Positions 1-11,522 of a stretch of 64,000 nucleotides of DNA are shown here, piece by piece. The notes beneath the pieces were generated by a model. The model made no database searches, was not told where the DNA came from, and saw only the letters and a list, made by a program, of their open reading frames with translations. Made by a program: the position numbers and the translations under genes. Location of the stretch: assembly GCA_964395915.1 (NCBI GenBank), contig CAYNDB010000001.1, positions 1 through 64,000 of the forward strand. Direction: 5' to 3'. Position 1 is the first letter of the stretch. The number at the start of each line of letters is the position of its first letter. This stretch comes from CAYNDB01 sp964395915 (lineage in GTDB: Bacteria > Nitrospinota_A > UBA7883 > JAJRTC01).

Positions 1-442
1 AATTAAAATGAAGGTCGATATGACTGCCGTCGGTATCTTTATATTCATCCAGCCTGTAACCAGACAATACCGCGCCAAGGTTTGAAAGGACAACCTCCGT
101 TACACCGTTTTTTATGCTGATAAGCCGCTTGCCTTCAACCTGTCTAACCTCTTGCGTTTGCGCTTTCTCTTTTTTCCCGCTACCAGGAACTGGAAAAGAC
201 GATGGCCCCTCCTGTCCAGGTATCGGCCCCGGACTTACGCCACCCGCAAGTCTCGTGGCGACTTCAGGTTTAGGTTTCAGCCCGGGAGTGGCCGTCTTGT
301 CGTCAAGTGGTTGTTCAGGCTTTTTCCCGGCTTGCTGGCGCTGCTGCTCAATATACGCGCCAAACCTCCAGTCGTAATAAAGGTTATATGCTATTAAAAG
401 CGTCATGCCCGCCATGAGGGCGATCAGTAAATTTCTATCCAT
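1..442 (-). CDS. yidC: YidC membrane protein insertase, N-terminal part (gene runs off the window)
   Basis: Reading from the ATG at 442, the protein opens MDRNLLIALMAGMTLLIAYN, the usual first transmembrane segment of YidC. A Pro/Lys/Gly-rich linker follows, then the start of the periplasmic beta domain (VVLSNLGAVLSGYRLDEY). About 147 codons are visible; the insertase domain lies outside the window. In this family the protein inserts and folds inner-membrane proteins with or without SecYEG. It starts 2 nt after the yidD stop and follows rnpA and yidD, the conserved order, so it is probably co-transcribed with them. Confidence 0.88.
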   Translation of the reverse strand, partial: MDRNLLIALMAGMTLLIAYNLYYDWRFGAYIEQQRQQAGKKPEQPLDDKTATPGLKPKPEVATRLAGGVSPGPIPGQEGPSSFPVPGSGKKEKAQTQEVRQVEGKRLISIKNGVTEVVLSNLGAVLSGYRLDEYKDTDGSHIDLHFN

Positions 443-444
443 GC

Positions 445-663
445 CTACGGAACCGGATCCGGACCCCCCTTGTGAAACGGTGTGCAGCGGAGCAACCTTT
501 TAGACCCCAGCCACATTCCTTTTAGCGCGCCGTATTTCTCCACCGCCTCAACCGCGTATTGAGAACAGGTCGGATAATATCCGCACGACGGGGGTAAAAC
601 AGGGGAAATAAACAAACGGTACCCCTTGAGAGCCGCTATAAGTAATTTTTTCACGATATTCAT
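445..663 (-). CDS. yidD: YidD membrane protein insertion efficiency factor
   Basis: A 72-residue protein with the family hallmarks: an N-terminal amphipathic helix (LLIAALKGYRLFISP) and the cysteine-rich core CGYYPTCSQYAVEAVEKYG, ending in RCTPFHKGGPDPVP. Length is typical. YidD is an inner-membrane-associated helper of YidC. It lies between rnpA (about 108 nt upstream) and yidC (2 nt downstream), the canonical arrangement. Confidence 0.95.
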   Translation of the reverse strand: MNIVKKLLIAALKGYRLFISPVLPPSCGYYPTCSQYAVEAVEKYGALKGMWLGSKRLLRCTPFHKGGPDPVP

Positions 664-771
664 AAAATTCTCAGGTCAAGTGACAACCGTTTTAGCAAGG
701 CAGGATCAGGTTACGTACCGGAAAAAACAAGTGTCACCAAAAAGGGGTCCCATAAAATCGTGGCGTTTAAA

Positions 772-1266
772 CTACAATCGGGCGGCAAATCTTAAAAACT
801 CCTTCTGCGCTTCCCGAAAAGTAAACGGCTGAAAATCGTGGTAGGCTCTTATGATCAGGTCAATATCAGTCGTCAAGCTTGATCTGTGCAGCCGGAAAAT
901 TTCGCGCAATGCCCTTTTCTTTCCGTTTCGGACAGCCGCGTTGCCAGCTTTCCTCGATACTACCAATCCTAGCCGCGATCTCTTAAGCTTGTTCGACAGG
1001 TATATGAATTCCATCCTGTCGCCGCGAAACTTTTTTCCCTCTTTGAAAACCTGATCGAATTCTCTTTTTTTAAGTAGCCTGTATTCTCTGCCGAACCGGA
1101 AATCACCGGTCTTTGTTAAACTGCTAGCCTTTGGCGACCTTTCGCCCTTCTCCTTTTCAGGACCTGTCGTCCTCCGCGCGTCTTCATTCGCGCCATGAAC
1201 CCATGCGTCCTTTTCCTTCGTATGCCGTGCGGTTGATACGTGCGCTTCACGTTCCTTCTCCTTCAC
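772..1266 (-). CDS. rnpA: Ribonuclease P protein component with N-terminal extension that overlaps rpmH
   Basis: The C-terminal ~110 residues are standard Rnp[17 protein letters not shown], the [20 protein letters not shown]-binding region and LREIFR. The protein binds RNase P RNA and helps tRNA 5' maturation. It is 164 aa because about 50 basic or acidic residues precede the domain, and that stretch reads through the whole of rpmH in another frame. I checked the frame codon by codon: after the stop at 1270-1272 the only ATG/GTG/TTG before the conserved core is GTG at 1266. Initiation must therefore be upstream of rpmH, as in Thermus. No strong Shine-Dalgarno precedes 1266, so weak initiation is likely. 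Confidence 0.9.
   Translation of the reverse strand: MKEKEREAHVSTARHTKEKDAWVHGANEDARRTTGPEKEKGERSPKASSLTKTGDFRFGREYRLLKKREFDQVFKEGKKFRGDRMEFIYLSNKLKRSRLGLVVSRKAGNAAVRNGKKRALREIFRLHRSSLTTDIDLIIRAYHDFQPFTFREAQKEFLRFAARL
1116..1250 (-). CDS. rpmH: 50S ribosomal protein L34, entirely nested within rnpA
   Basis: GTG at 1250 to TAA at 1116 encodes 44 residues matching L34 along its length: MKRTYQP at the start, [16 protein letters not shown] in the middle and RRRAKG near the end, finishing in RLAV. The frame differs from that of rnpA, whose first ~50 codons cover it completely. A good Shine-Dalgarno (GGAG, 1261-1258) sits 7 nt before the GTG and inside rnpA codons 2-4. L34 is a small basic large-subunit protein; rpmH-rnpA is a near-universal pair, but full nesting is rare. 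Confidence 0.95.
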   Translation of the reverse strand: MKRTYQPHGIRRKRTHGFMARMKTRGGRQVLKRRRAKGRQRLAV

Positions 1267-1404
1267 CGATCATTTATTGCTCTAAAAACAATTGATTAAT
1301 CTATTATGAAACTAGCTTTGCAGTCAAGCCTGCATTGAGGCCCTCTACCTGGCAAAATATACATTTTCAACTATTGTATCAAATAATACAATAAGTTAAA
1401 CCAA

Positions 1405-1635
1405 TTATTGCCTTTTTTTTATTAAAAATATGTGATCGTCATCCTGCTGGGCGTGGGACATTATCCGGGCTCCTGTGAATTTACAAAACACATCAAAATC
1501 CAAAACACTTCCACTGCCGTCGGTCACCACCCGCAAAATCTGGCCGCTTTCAAGCCTGTCCATCGCCTCTCTTGCCTTCGGTATCAGCAGATAACACTCC
1601 TCACCACGGATGATTATAGCGGCATGTGGCTCCAT
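1405..1635 (-). CDS. TusA/SirA-like small protein with degenerate CPxP motif
   Basis: A 76-residue protein that aligns without gaps to the TusA fold: the N-terminal strand and cysteine (RGEECYLLIPKAREAMDRL), GQILRVVTD, then FDVFCKFTGARI and a final strand HIFLIKKR. In TusA the first cysteine lies in CPxP and carries persulfide sulfur; here it is CYLL, keeping the Cys but losing both prolines. The second conserved Cys (VFC) remains. I chose ATG 1635 because GGAG lies 5 nt upstream and it follows the rph stop by 16 nt; the longer reading would overlap rph. Function in sulfur transfer is inferred from the fold only. Confidence 0.7.
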   Translation of the reverse strand: MEPHAAIIIRGEECYLLIPKAREAMDRLESGQILRVVTDGSGSVLDFDVFCKFTGARIMSHAQQDDDHIFLIKKRQ

Positions 1636-1651
1636 CACTCTCCAATCGATA

Positions 1652-2395
1652 TTAAGCCTTGGCGCCCGCTTCTTTGGAAAGCCCCAGAACTCCCCGTTGA
1701 AGCGCAAAAATCTCTGTACATCCTTTATCGGCAAAGTCCATTAACGTATTCAGCGTCTCCCGGCTGTATGGCTCCTCCTCCGCCGTTCCCTGCACTTCCA
1801 CCAGCAAGCCGGATTCTGTCATCACAACGTTCATGTCGACCTCCGCCGCGCTGTCTTCTTCATAGTTGAGGTCGAGAATCGGGGCGCCTTCAAACATGCC
1901 CACCGAAGTGGCGGCCACAAGCTCCCTTATAGGCATGGTCGCTATCATCTCGTCTTCCACAAGCTTGCTCATGGCGTCGTACATCGCGACACACGCTCCT
2001 GTGATCGACGCCGTGCGTGTCCCGCCGTCCGCCTGAATAACGTCGCAGTCAATTGTCACGGAACGCTCTCCCAGCCTGGGCAAGTCCACAACCGCCCGTA
2101 GCGACCTTCCTATAAGCCGCTGGATCTCCATTGTCCTGCCGCCCGCGCCTTTGCGTTCTCTTCGCACTCGCTCGGATGTGGCGCGAGGCAGCATGGCGTA
2201 TTCCGCTGTCACCCATCCTTTGCCGCTGTTTTTCAGAAAGGGCGGCACCCTCTCCTCCACCGTAGCGGCGCAAAGAACCTCCGTCCGTCCCACCTTGATG
2301 TATGCCGAACCTTCCGCATGAAGGCTTATGTTTCTTTCTATCGAAATCGGCCGAAGCGCGTCTTCGATCCTGCCGTCATTTCTTTTGTCATTCAT
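1652..2395 (-). CDS. rph: Ribonuclease PH
   Basis: A 247-residue phosphorolytic 3'-5' exoribonuclease that trims tRNA 3' ends using inorganic phosphate. Family signatures visible: [52 protein letters not shown] and [19 protein letters not shown] (the RNase PH core), then [19 protein letters not shown]. Length is typical. It begins 4 nt after the murI stop and is followed by the TusA-like gene, consistent with one operon running from gyrB or the amidase gene to yidC. Confidence 0.96.
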   Translation of the reverse strand: MNDKRNDGRIEDALRPISIERNISLHAEGSAYIKVGRTEVLCAATVEERVPPFLKNSGKGWVTAEYAMLPRATSERVRRERKGAGGRTMEIQRLIGRSLRAVVDLPRLGERSVTIDCDVIQADGGTRTASITGACVAMYDAMSKLVEDEMIATMPIRELVAATSVGMFEGAPILDLNYEEDSAAEVDMNVVMTESGLLVEVQGTAEEEPYSRETLNTLMDFADKGCTEIFALQRGVLGLSKEAGAKA

Positions 2396-2398
2396 ATC

Positions 2399-3205
2399 CT
2401 ATATATCCACTATATCCACAAGTTCAAATTTTTCGACAACGATATCACCCAGCATCCTTTGCCCCACCTCCACGCTGCGTTCGGGTGAGTCGGTCACCGC
2501 TATTATAACGGAGCCTTTGCTTTCCGTGTCCGCCATGATTCCCAACTCCGAAAGTTTTTCCAACACAAGCTGTGCCGTCCTCTCTGCGGAGTCTATGAGG
2601 GAAACTTCCGGACCCAAGGTATCGCGAATAGTGTTTTTAAGTAAAGGATAATGTGTGCAGCCAAGCACAAGGGTGTCAATGGCTCCAACAAATTCGCCAA
2701 GATACTCCCGCGCGATGGCGCGCGCTATATCGTTGTCTACCCATCCCTCTTCCACAAGCGATACGAAAAGCGGACACGCCTTGCTTGTCACCCGGGACTC
2801 TGGAGCGAGAGTATTGATCGCCTCGCTATAAGCTCCGGAGCGAATTGTGGCTTCCGTACCGATAACCCCGATTCTGCCGGCGTTCTGCGTCACTGCGGAC
2901 TTTACTCCACCTTCCACGACGCCCAATACGGGCGTGTCGGAAATATTGGCAAGCTCGGGAATGGCGTAAGCTGAAGCCGTATTGCACGCCACCACAACCA
3001 TTTTAACGTCTTTATCCAGAAGGAAGCGCATGTTGTTTAAAGAATATCGAACTATCGTTTCTTTTGATTTCGCTCCGTATGGCACTCTGGCGGTATCCCC
3101 CAGATAGACGACTGATTCTGAGGGAAGCGCCCGTTTTATCTCCCGTAACACGGTAAGGCCGCCTATCCCGGAATCAAAGACTCCGATTGGTCTGTTATCG
3201 CTCAA
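2399..3205 (-). CDS. murI: Glutamate racemase
   Basis: A 268-residue cofactor-independent racemase making D-glutamate for peptidoglycan. Catalytic motifs are present: PIGVFDSGIGGLTV, YLGDTARVPYG, the first catalytic Cys in VVACNTASA and the second in LVLGCTHYPLL. The start is TTG at 3205, overlapping the stop of the GerMN gene (TTGA), which indicates translational coupling. It sits with a murein amidase, so cell-wall genes cluster beside the origin. Confidence 0.96.
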   Translation of the reverse strand: MSDNRPIGVFDSGIGGLTVLREIKRALPSESVVYLGDTARVPYGAKSKETIVRYSLNNMRFLLDKDVKMVVVACNTASAYAIPELANISDTPVLGVVEGGVKSAVTQNAGRIGVIGTEATIRSGAYSEAINTLAPESRVTSKACPLFVSLVEEGWVDNDIARAIAREYLGEFVGAIDTLVLGCTHYPLLKNTIRDTLGPEVSLIDSAERTAQLVLEKLSELGIMADTESKGSVIIAVTDSPERSVEVGQRMLGDIVVEKFELVDIVDI

Positions 3206-3852
3206 GTATTATTTTCCACTTCTTCCGTCTCTTCAGTGGCTTTTTCTTCCAGAACAAAAGAGAAATCGGATTCAAACGCCCGTGTGATATCTACATGATC
3301 CACAAAAAAATCAGTCTCTTTATCATCAATCAGTATCCTGATTCCATTTATTTCCCCGAAGTTTTCCGACACGGTATTGACCAGGCTATAAACCGCCAGC
3401 AACTCTGTCCACACCCCTCCTTTAAATTTTCTGCGGAAATCGCCGTCAAGCGATACCACGGCCGTGGTATCGTACACAAACACTTCCCGTACAACCATCT
3501 CCTCAGGGAAAAGAGATGAAGAGGCGGCTTCTTCGTCGAACAGCGCCTTCAACGCCCCATATATCTTCTCCTCCACTGTTTCACCTGTGTCTATCATTTT
3601 TTCCAGCCTGCTAAGCCCGGTATGGTTTTTGTCCGCCACGAATAAAGATATCGCGGTCTCTGTCTTTAAGCCTGACGCAGGATCCATTGAAATCCGCTGC
3701 GTAACTAATATCGGCTTCTCAATATCCGGGCTCGGTGAAAACCAAAGAGTAACGCCCAAAAGAGCAAGAACGCCTATAAACTTCCAGTTTACAAAAAACC
3801 TCCAGAGGCTGCGGGGTTTTCGTTTTTTGCGAAGAGGAATATTATCTTTCAT
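3202..3852 (-). CDS. GerMN domain membrane-anchored protein
   Basis: 216 residues. A basic N-terminus (KKRKPRSLWRFF) leads into one transmembrane helix (FIGVLALLGVTLWFS), and the rest should be periplasmic. The body matches the GerMN domain known from Bacillus GerM and many diderm proteins: a helix with EKIYGALKALF, VVREVFVYDTTAVVSLDGDF, ELLAVYSLVNTVSENFGEINGIRIL. The C-terminus is glutamate-rich. It overlaps both the amidase gene and murI by 4 nt, so a cell-envelope or peptidoglycan role is likely; its biochemical role is unknown. Confidence 0.85.
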   Translation of the reverse strand: MKDNIPLRKKRKPRSLWRFFVNWKFIGVLALLGVTLWFSPSPDIEKPILVTQRISMDPASGLKTETAISLFVADKNHTGLSRLEKMIDTGETVEEKIYGALKALFDEEAASSSLFPEEMVVREVFVYDTTAVVSLDGDFRRKFKGGVWTELLAVYSLVNTVSENFGEINGIRILIDDKETDFFVDHVDITRAFESDFSFVLEEKATEETEEVENNT

Positions 3853-4652
3853 TCCAGCTCGTTCCGGATTTTCACAGCTCCAGATTTTTCCAGAAAACCG
3901 GTTATGGCCCTGCCAAGAGCGCTGGCTATACTGTTCAGATATCGAGGGTCATCCAGCTCCAGCTCATCTTCAGGGTTCGACAGGTCCAGCGGCTCAACAA
4001 TCATAGCCGGCATGGCAAGCCCTCCCAGCAGAAGCTTGTCGCTCATAACAATATCAATCCCACGGGCAGGGTTCAGGATATTAAACTCTTCCACCGCCTC
4101 CTCCGCCAAACTTTTACTTTCATCGAAATACTTTTGATTTATCGCCGCCCATTCGTCTGGTGAAACATCGTTCTTGTTCTCTTCTCTGCTTTTAGAAATA
4201 AATACTTTTACCGAATGCCTTCTTGGAACAATCGCCCCATCCGCATGAATGCCAAGATAGAGAACGGCTCCACTTTTGTTGGCCATGTTTATACGTTCTA
4301 TAACGGATATCTCCGTATCATCAAAACGTGAGCTTATAACTTCAATCCGTTCATCCTCCGCCAATGATCTTTTAATGTCTTTGGCGATATTCAGAGTAAT
4401 GTTTTTTTCCAGGATGAACTTTTCTCCCATTGCGCCAAGATCACTTCCGCCATGGCCCGGATCAAGAAAAACTCGCACAGGCTCCGCTTTTTGTTCCGTT
4501 TCGGGAAGATCATTATCTTCACTATTAACCTGTTCAGCTTCGGGAAGGTCATTGTCTTCATTCATGATATTGAAAACACTCTGGGCGGAAGAATAACCGC
4601 TAAAGAAAATCAGGAACGTGGCAAGAAGAAATACGTTTTTTATAAAAGACAT
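3849..4652 (-). CDS. N-acetylmuramoyl-L-alanine amidase (Amidase_3), secreted
   Basis: 267 residues: N-terminal signal peptide (NVFLLATFLIFFSGYSSAQS), a short linker holding a tandem repeat (DNDLPEAEQ / DNDLPETEQ), then the zinc amidase domain. Zinc ligands are visible: His in VFLDPGHGGSDLGA, Glu in FILEKNITLNIA and His in LYLGIHADG; the catalytic Glu is in IVEPLDLSN. The enzyme cleaves the glycan-peptide bond of peptidoglycan, usually in daughter-cell separation. It lacks AMIN or SPOR domains. It follows gyrB and overlaps the GerMN gene by 4 nt. Confidence 0.93.
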   Translation of the reverse strand: MSFIKNVFLLATFLIFFSGYSSAQSVFNIMNEDNDLPEAEQVNSEDNDLPETEQKAEPVRVFLDPGHGGSDLGAMGEKFILEKNITLNIAKDIKRSLAEDERIEVISSRFDDTEISVIERINMANKSGAVLYLGIHADGAIVPRRHSVKVFISKSREENKNDVSPDEWAAINQKYFDESKSLAEEAVEEFNILNPARGIDIVMSDKLLLGGLAMPAMIVEPLDLSNPEDELELDDPRYLNSIASALGRAITGFLEKSGAVKIRNELE

Positions 4653-4704
4653 AAGAGCGACCTGACACCGGTGGAATAACCCGGCTCTTTATATGCCATT
4701 CCAG

Positions 4705-7302
<2,598 letters not shown>

Positions 7303-8649
7303 CTACAGGTCCAAAGATCTTTTTATTTCGTTTATCTCATTGTATAACTTGGTATTTATCTCAATTTCCTTCTTGATCTTCTTGACAGAGTGCATAACCG
7401 TCGTGTGGTCGCGTCCGCCAAACGCTCTTCCTATCTCAGGAAGCGATGTACTGGTGTATTCTCTGCATAGGTACGACGCCACATGACGAGGTAACGCTAT
7501 GTTTTTAGAGCGGTTTTTCGATTTTATATCGACTAGTTTTATCTTGTAGAAATCGCAGACGGTTTTTTGTATCTGACGCATGTCGACAGACTGGGAAGTG
7601 TCGTCATAAATACCTTTCAACGTCTCTTTTACCATTTCTATATTTATAACTCTTCCAGTCAAAGACGCATACGCCATGACTCTGGCGAGACAACCTTCAA
7701 GCTCACGGATATTGGACTTTATTTTTTCCGCAAGATAGGTGGAGACCTCTTCGTCAAGACGCACGCCGTTCTGTTTGGATATTTTTTGAAGAATGGCTAT
7801 TTTTATCTCAAGCTCAGGAGGCTGTATATCGGCGATCAATCCCCACGCAAAACGCGACCGAAGCCTTTCTTCAAGATTGGCTATATCCTTAGGAAATCGA
7901 TCGGAAGATATAACTATTTGTTTTTTCATTTCAAATAGTGTGTTGAACGTATGGAAAAACTCTTCCTGAGTTCTTTCTTTCCCGCCTATAAACTGTATAT
8001 CGTCTACAAGAAGTATGTCCAGGTTCCGGTATTTGTTTCGGAAAGATACCATTGCGCCGCGCTGCAAGGAGTTTATCATGTTGTTGACAAACTTCTCCGA
8101 GCTTATATAAAGCACGCTGGCCGTAGGTCTTTTTTCTATGACAGCGTTGCCTATAGCCTGCATCAGGTGCGTTTTACCAAGCCCGACACCACCGTATATG
8201 AATAAAGGGTTATATACCTCGCCTATTTTAGCGGCGACCGCTTTACACGAAGCGTTACAAAATTCGTTACTTTTACCGACAACGAAATTATCAAAGGTAT
8301 ATTTTTCATTAAGATTTGCCCTTGCCCTTGCCTGCTCCGCAACTTCCTGCCTGGCTTTCAAGGTCGAAGAGGTTCTTTTTTGTTTTGCCGACGCTCCTGC
8401 GGGTTTTTGAGATATTTCAAACTTCAGAAATATTTCCTTGCCGGAAAGTTCCCTGATCGTGTTGAGAATATTTTCCTTATAATGTTCTTCTATCCATTCG
8501 ATAAAGAAATTTGAAGGGACGGCAAGAGTAAGTTGTCTATCATCAAAAGAGACGCAATCGATTGGCTCTATCCACGAGCTGTAATTGTGTGGATTAAGTT
8601 TTTCTTTTAAAACGTCTTTGCACTGACTCCAAACAATGGGAAAAGACAT
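7303..8649 (-). CDS. dnaA: Chromosomal replication initiator DnaA
   Basis: 448 residues. Domain I (WSQCKDVLKEKLNPHNYSSW) contacts helicase loaders, followed by a short Lys/Ala-rich linker. The AAA+ domain has FVVGKSNEFC, Walker A GGVGLGKTHLM, Walker B LLVDDIQF and the arginine-finger region RLRSRFAWGL. The C-terminal DNA-binding signature is GRAFGGRDHTTVMHSVKKI. It binds DnaA boxes and opens the origin. Upstream, 8650-8900 is an intergenic stretch to the divergent TRAP genes in which I see no boxes. Confidence 0.97.
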   Translation of the reverse strand: MSFPIVWSQCKDVLKEKLNPHNYSSWIEPIDCVSFDDRQLTLAVPSNFFIEWIEEHYKENILNTIRELSGKEIFLKFEISQKPAGASAKQKRTSSTLKARQEVAEQARARANLNEKYTFDNFVVGKSNEFCNASCKAVAAKIGEVYNPLFIYGGVGLGKTHLMQAIGNAVIEKRPTASVLYISSEKFVNNMINSLQRGAMVSFRNKYRNLDILLVDDIQFIGGKERTQEEFFHTFNTLFEMKKQIVISSDRFPKDIANLEERLRSRFAWGLIADIQPPELEIKIAILQKISKQNGVRLDEEVSTYLAEKIKSNIRELEGCLARVMAYASLTGRVINIEMVKETLKGIYDDTSQSVDMRQIQKTVCDFYKIKLVDIKSKNRSKNIALPRHVASYLCREYTSTSLPEIGRAFGGRDHTTVMHSVKKIKKEIEINTKLYNEINEIKRSLDL

Positions 8650-8900
8650 ATTAATATTTTACTTTCGTCTAATAGGAAAAGGTCATTCTATGGATTACCG
8701 TCCTTCTGGTCAAGATGAAAACAGAAACGCTTATAAAGCATGGCTCTAGCGTTTCTTAATAATTCGGACAGCCCTGTGGTCTAACAATGGAAGCTTTTTC
8801 CGCGCTTATTGTTGCTATATTTATACCTGTTCAGCTAAAGTTACAAATTCCTGTTTCATAAGACTAAGATTGACTCCAAATGTTTTTTGATAAATAAAAG

Positions 8901-9431
8901 ATGAACTTTTTTCGAGCCTGCGCATCTTTTTTCGACAACCTTAACGAATGGACAGGGAAAGCTGTCTCATGGCTTACGCTTGTTTTAACTTTTGTAACGG
9001 CATGGGATGTCACCGCAAGATATCTTTTCAAGTCCGGCTCTGTCGCGATACAGGAGCTTGAATGGCATATATTCGCCATAACTTTTCTTCTTTCAGCCGG
9101 TTACACGTTAAAACATCATGCGCATGTCCGGGTGGATATCATTTACGCCCGCTTGGGGAAAAGGGGCCAGGCGGCTATCGACCTTTTCGGATCCCTTCTG
9201 TTCCTGCTCCCGTTTTGCGTTTTGATGATCTACACATCCACAGGCTTCATAGAAAGCTCCTGGGCGGTAAGAGAAAGCTCTGGCGACCCAGGGGGCCTTC
9301 CCGCCAGATATATTCTCAAGTCGATGATACCGGTAGGCTTTTTACTGCTGGGATTGCAAGGTGTTTCACTGGCTATAAACAGCGTCTTTACCATTATCGG
9401 TAAACCTCGGATAAAAGAGGATAAAAGGTGA
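8901..9431 (+). CDS. TRAP transporter small permease (DctQ family)
   Basis: 176 residues with four predicted membrane helices (SWLTLVLTFVTAWDVTARYL, WHIFAITFLLSAGYTL, LFGSLLFLLPFCVLMIY, GFLLLGLQGVSLAINSVF). The HAHVRVDIIYARL loop is typical of DctQ small subunits. With the large permease it forms the membrane part of a sodium-driven solute importer. Its stop overlaps the next start (TGATG). No solute-binding DctP gene is beside it, so the substrate cannot be guessed. Confidence 0.85.
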   Translation: MNFFRACASFFDNLNEWTGKAVSWLTLVLTFVTAWDVTARYLFKSGSVAIQELEWHIFAITFLLSAGYTLKHHAHVRVDIIYARLGKRGQAAIDLFGSLLFLLPFCVLMIYTSTGFIESSWAVRESSGDPGGLPARYILKSMIPVGFLLLGLQGVSLAINSVFTIIGKPRIKEDKR

Positions 9432-10786
9432 TGTTTGGTGAAATGCCGATGTTTCTGGAGGAATACCTGCCGATATTCATGGTGGGCGCCCTTTTTATCG
9501 CTTTACTGCTTGGATACCCGGTTGCGTTCACACTTGGCGGTATAGCCCTCTATTTCGGGCTGGTCGGGTTCGGTCTCGACTTTTTCAACCTTCTGCCGCT
9601 TCGTGTATGGGGAATAATGACGAACTTCACCCTGCTGGCGGTTCCGCTTTTCGTGTTTATGGGTGTTTTGTTGGAACGATCCGGGCTTGCCGAAGACCTG
9701 CTGGAGACTATGGCGCTACTTTTCGGGAGAATGAGGGGCGGGATGGCGGTGTCTGTTGTTATAGTGGGAGCGTTGCTGGCCGCCTCAACAGGCATTGTCG
9801 GCGCGACCGTAGTGACAATGGGTCTTCTAGCTTTGCCGACGATGCTGAAGCGCAATTACAGCCCGGAGCTTGCCACAGGCGTCATCTCCTCGTCCGGCAC
9901 GTTGGGTCAGATAATACCGCCATCCATCATCCTTGTTCTGTTGGGTGACATCATGAACATATCTGTGGGAGACCTTTTCCTTGCCGCCGTGGTTCCCGGA
10001 CTTACCCTCGTCACCCTCTATATAATCTGGATCATGTTCATAGCTTTTATCAGGCCGGAATACGCGCCCGCCATACCGGCGGATGAACGCGCCTCCATGT
10101 CTCCGAAGGATTTGACCTTACGTGTTATCAAGGTTCTTCTGCCTCCGGCCGCTCTTATCATCGCCGTACTAGGCTCAATATTCATGGGTATCGCAAGCCC
10201 GACGGAATCGGCCGCCATGGGAAGCGTGGGCGCCTTGATTCTTACCATAGCGAACAAAAGATTTTCGTTAAAAACGCTCATCGAAGCGATGCGGTCGACA
10301 ACGCGATTGACATGCATGATCTTTATCATTTTCATCGGCGCCACCACTTTCGGCCTTGTGTTCCGCGGGCTTGGAGGAGACGAATTGATTCGTGAGTTCA
10401 TGACTGACACTCCTTTCGGAGCTCATGGGGCGTTATTCATGGTGATGGCCGTGTTGTTTATCCTCGGTTTTTTTCTCGATTTTATTGAAATAACATTTAT
10501 CGTTATTCCTATTATCTCGCCGATCATGACCGATCTTGGTTTCGACCCGATATGGTTCGCCATACTGGTGGCGATGAATTTGCAGACTTCCTTTTTGACT
10601 CCGCCGTTCGGATTCTCGCTTTTTTATCTAAAAGGCGTTGCGCCAAAAACGATAACAACAGGCCATTTGTACAGAGGCATAATCCCGTTCGTTGTGATTC
10701 AGATTGTCGCGCTTATAGCGCTCATCGTTTTCCCGAAACTTGTCACCTGGCTTCCTGACCTTGCGCGGGCGCGGATGTTTGGGTGA
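9431..10786 (+). CDS. TRAP transporter large permease (DctM family)
   Basis: 451 residues from ATG 9431, very hydrophobic, with about 12 helices. Family motifs include ALLLGYPVAFTLGGIAL, LLAVPLFVFMGVLLERSGLAEDL, GALLAASTGIVGATVVTMG, SGTLGQIIPPSI and TPPFGFSLFYLKGVAP. It is the transport subunit of a TRAP importer and is coupled to the preceding DctQ gene by a 1-nt overlap. A GTG three bases earlier (9428) is an alternative start. The missing DctP may be elsewhere in the genome. Confidence 0.92.
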   Translation: MFGEMPMFLEEYLPIFMVGALFIALLLGYPVAFTLGGIALYFGLVGFGLDFFNLLPLRVWGIMTNFTLLAVPLFVFMGVLLERSGLAEDLLETMALLFGRMRGGMAVSVVIVGALLAASTGIVGATVVTMGLLALPTMLKRNYSPELATGVISSSGTLGQIIPPSIILVLLGDIMNISVGDLFLAAVVPGLTLVTLYIIWIMFIAFIRPEYAPAIPADERASMSPKDLTLRVIKVLLPPAALIIAVLGSIFMGIASPTESAAMGSVGALILTIANKRFSLKTLIEAMRSTTRLTCMIFIIFIGATTFGLVFRGLGGDELIREFMTDTPFGAHGALFMVMAVLFILGFFLDFIEITFIVIPIISPIMTDLGFDPIWFAILVAMNLQTSFLTPPFGFSLFYLKGVAPKTITTGHLYRGIIPFVVIQIVALIALIVFPKLVTWLPDLARARMFG

Positions 10787-10955
10787 CGGAATAACCTCAT
10801 CTTATTATTATCGACAAAGCCCACAAGCGCTCGCAGCGCCCCACAACCTTTGAGAAAGAAGCCAGGGGTACGGTACGCGCCGCCCCGCGAATCACTTGCT
10901 AAATAAAAAGAGACGGTTTACCCTATCGGCAATATTCACATTGGATATTTTAAAG

Positions 10956-11318
10956 ATGAAAAATATTATTTGCGCTGTAATGATCGGTTTGTTCGGGTTT
11001 TCGAGCGCGGCATATGCTGTGGAATGGCCCGAACAGCTTAATTTCACAGGGGAATGGAGAACCGTTAAAGAGAGATTTCTTGAAATTGACAGTAAAGAGT
11101 ATTTCACCATATACCAGACAAAAACCGGGTCTTTGGAGGCGTCCGCCGCCGATCCGGTAGTCGACGGGATTTTTCTCTACAGCGCACACAAGGGAAGCTT
11201 CCAAACAGAGCTGGTGGAACTGCTGGAGTTCTGGATGCTGGACGCTGATTCAAAATACACGTTGTTCTACAACAAAAAAGGACACACCCCCATTTTCACT
11301 CCGCCCGGAACAAAATAA
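10956..11318 (+). CDS. Small secreted protein of unknown function
   Basis: About 120 residues from ATG 10956. The N-terminus is a clear signal peptide (MKNIICAVMIGLFGFSSAAYA), cut before VEWPEQ. The mature ~100 residues are rich in aromatic and acidic residues (LNFTGEWRTVKERF, LLEFWMLDADSKYTLFYNKK) with no motif I recognise and no cysteines. An upstream in-frame start at 10896 would bury the signal peptide 20 residues in, so I prefer 10956. The neighbouring TRAP genes end 170 nt upstream; no operon is evident. Confidence 0.6.
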   Translation: MKNIICAVMIGLFGFSSAAYAVEWPEQLNFTGEWRTVKERFLEIDSKEYFTIYQTKTGSLEASAADPVVDGIFLYSAHKGSFQTELVELLEFWMLDADSKYTLFYNKKGHTPIFTPPGTK

Positions 11319-11522
11319 ACTTCATTCCCCTTGATTGGGGAGGAGGGAAGTGCGGGTGAGATGGGGAACCTTGCCTTTTCTCAAATAAAATATTTCAATC
11401 TATTTCATAGCAACTATATTTAAATAAAATAAAACTCGAATAAAACACGAAAATTATGTTAAAGTAACTTCCGAAGAATTAGCGCTCCTGGTAAAATTAT
11501 TCATTCTTTTTGATGGGAAATT

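Noticed and set aside
4680..4700. Sigma-54-like TGGCATATAAAGAGCC before the amidase gene (minus strand)
   Set aside because: GG and GC spacing is right but the -12 element lacks TT and the site directly follows gyrB; too weak without other support.
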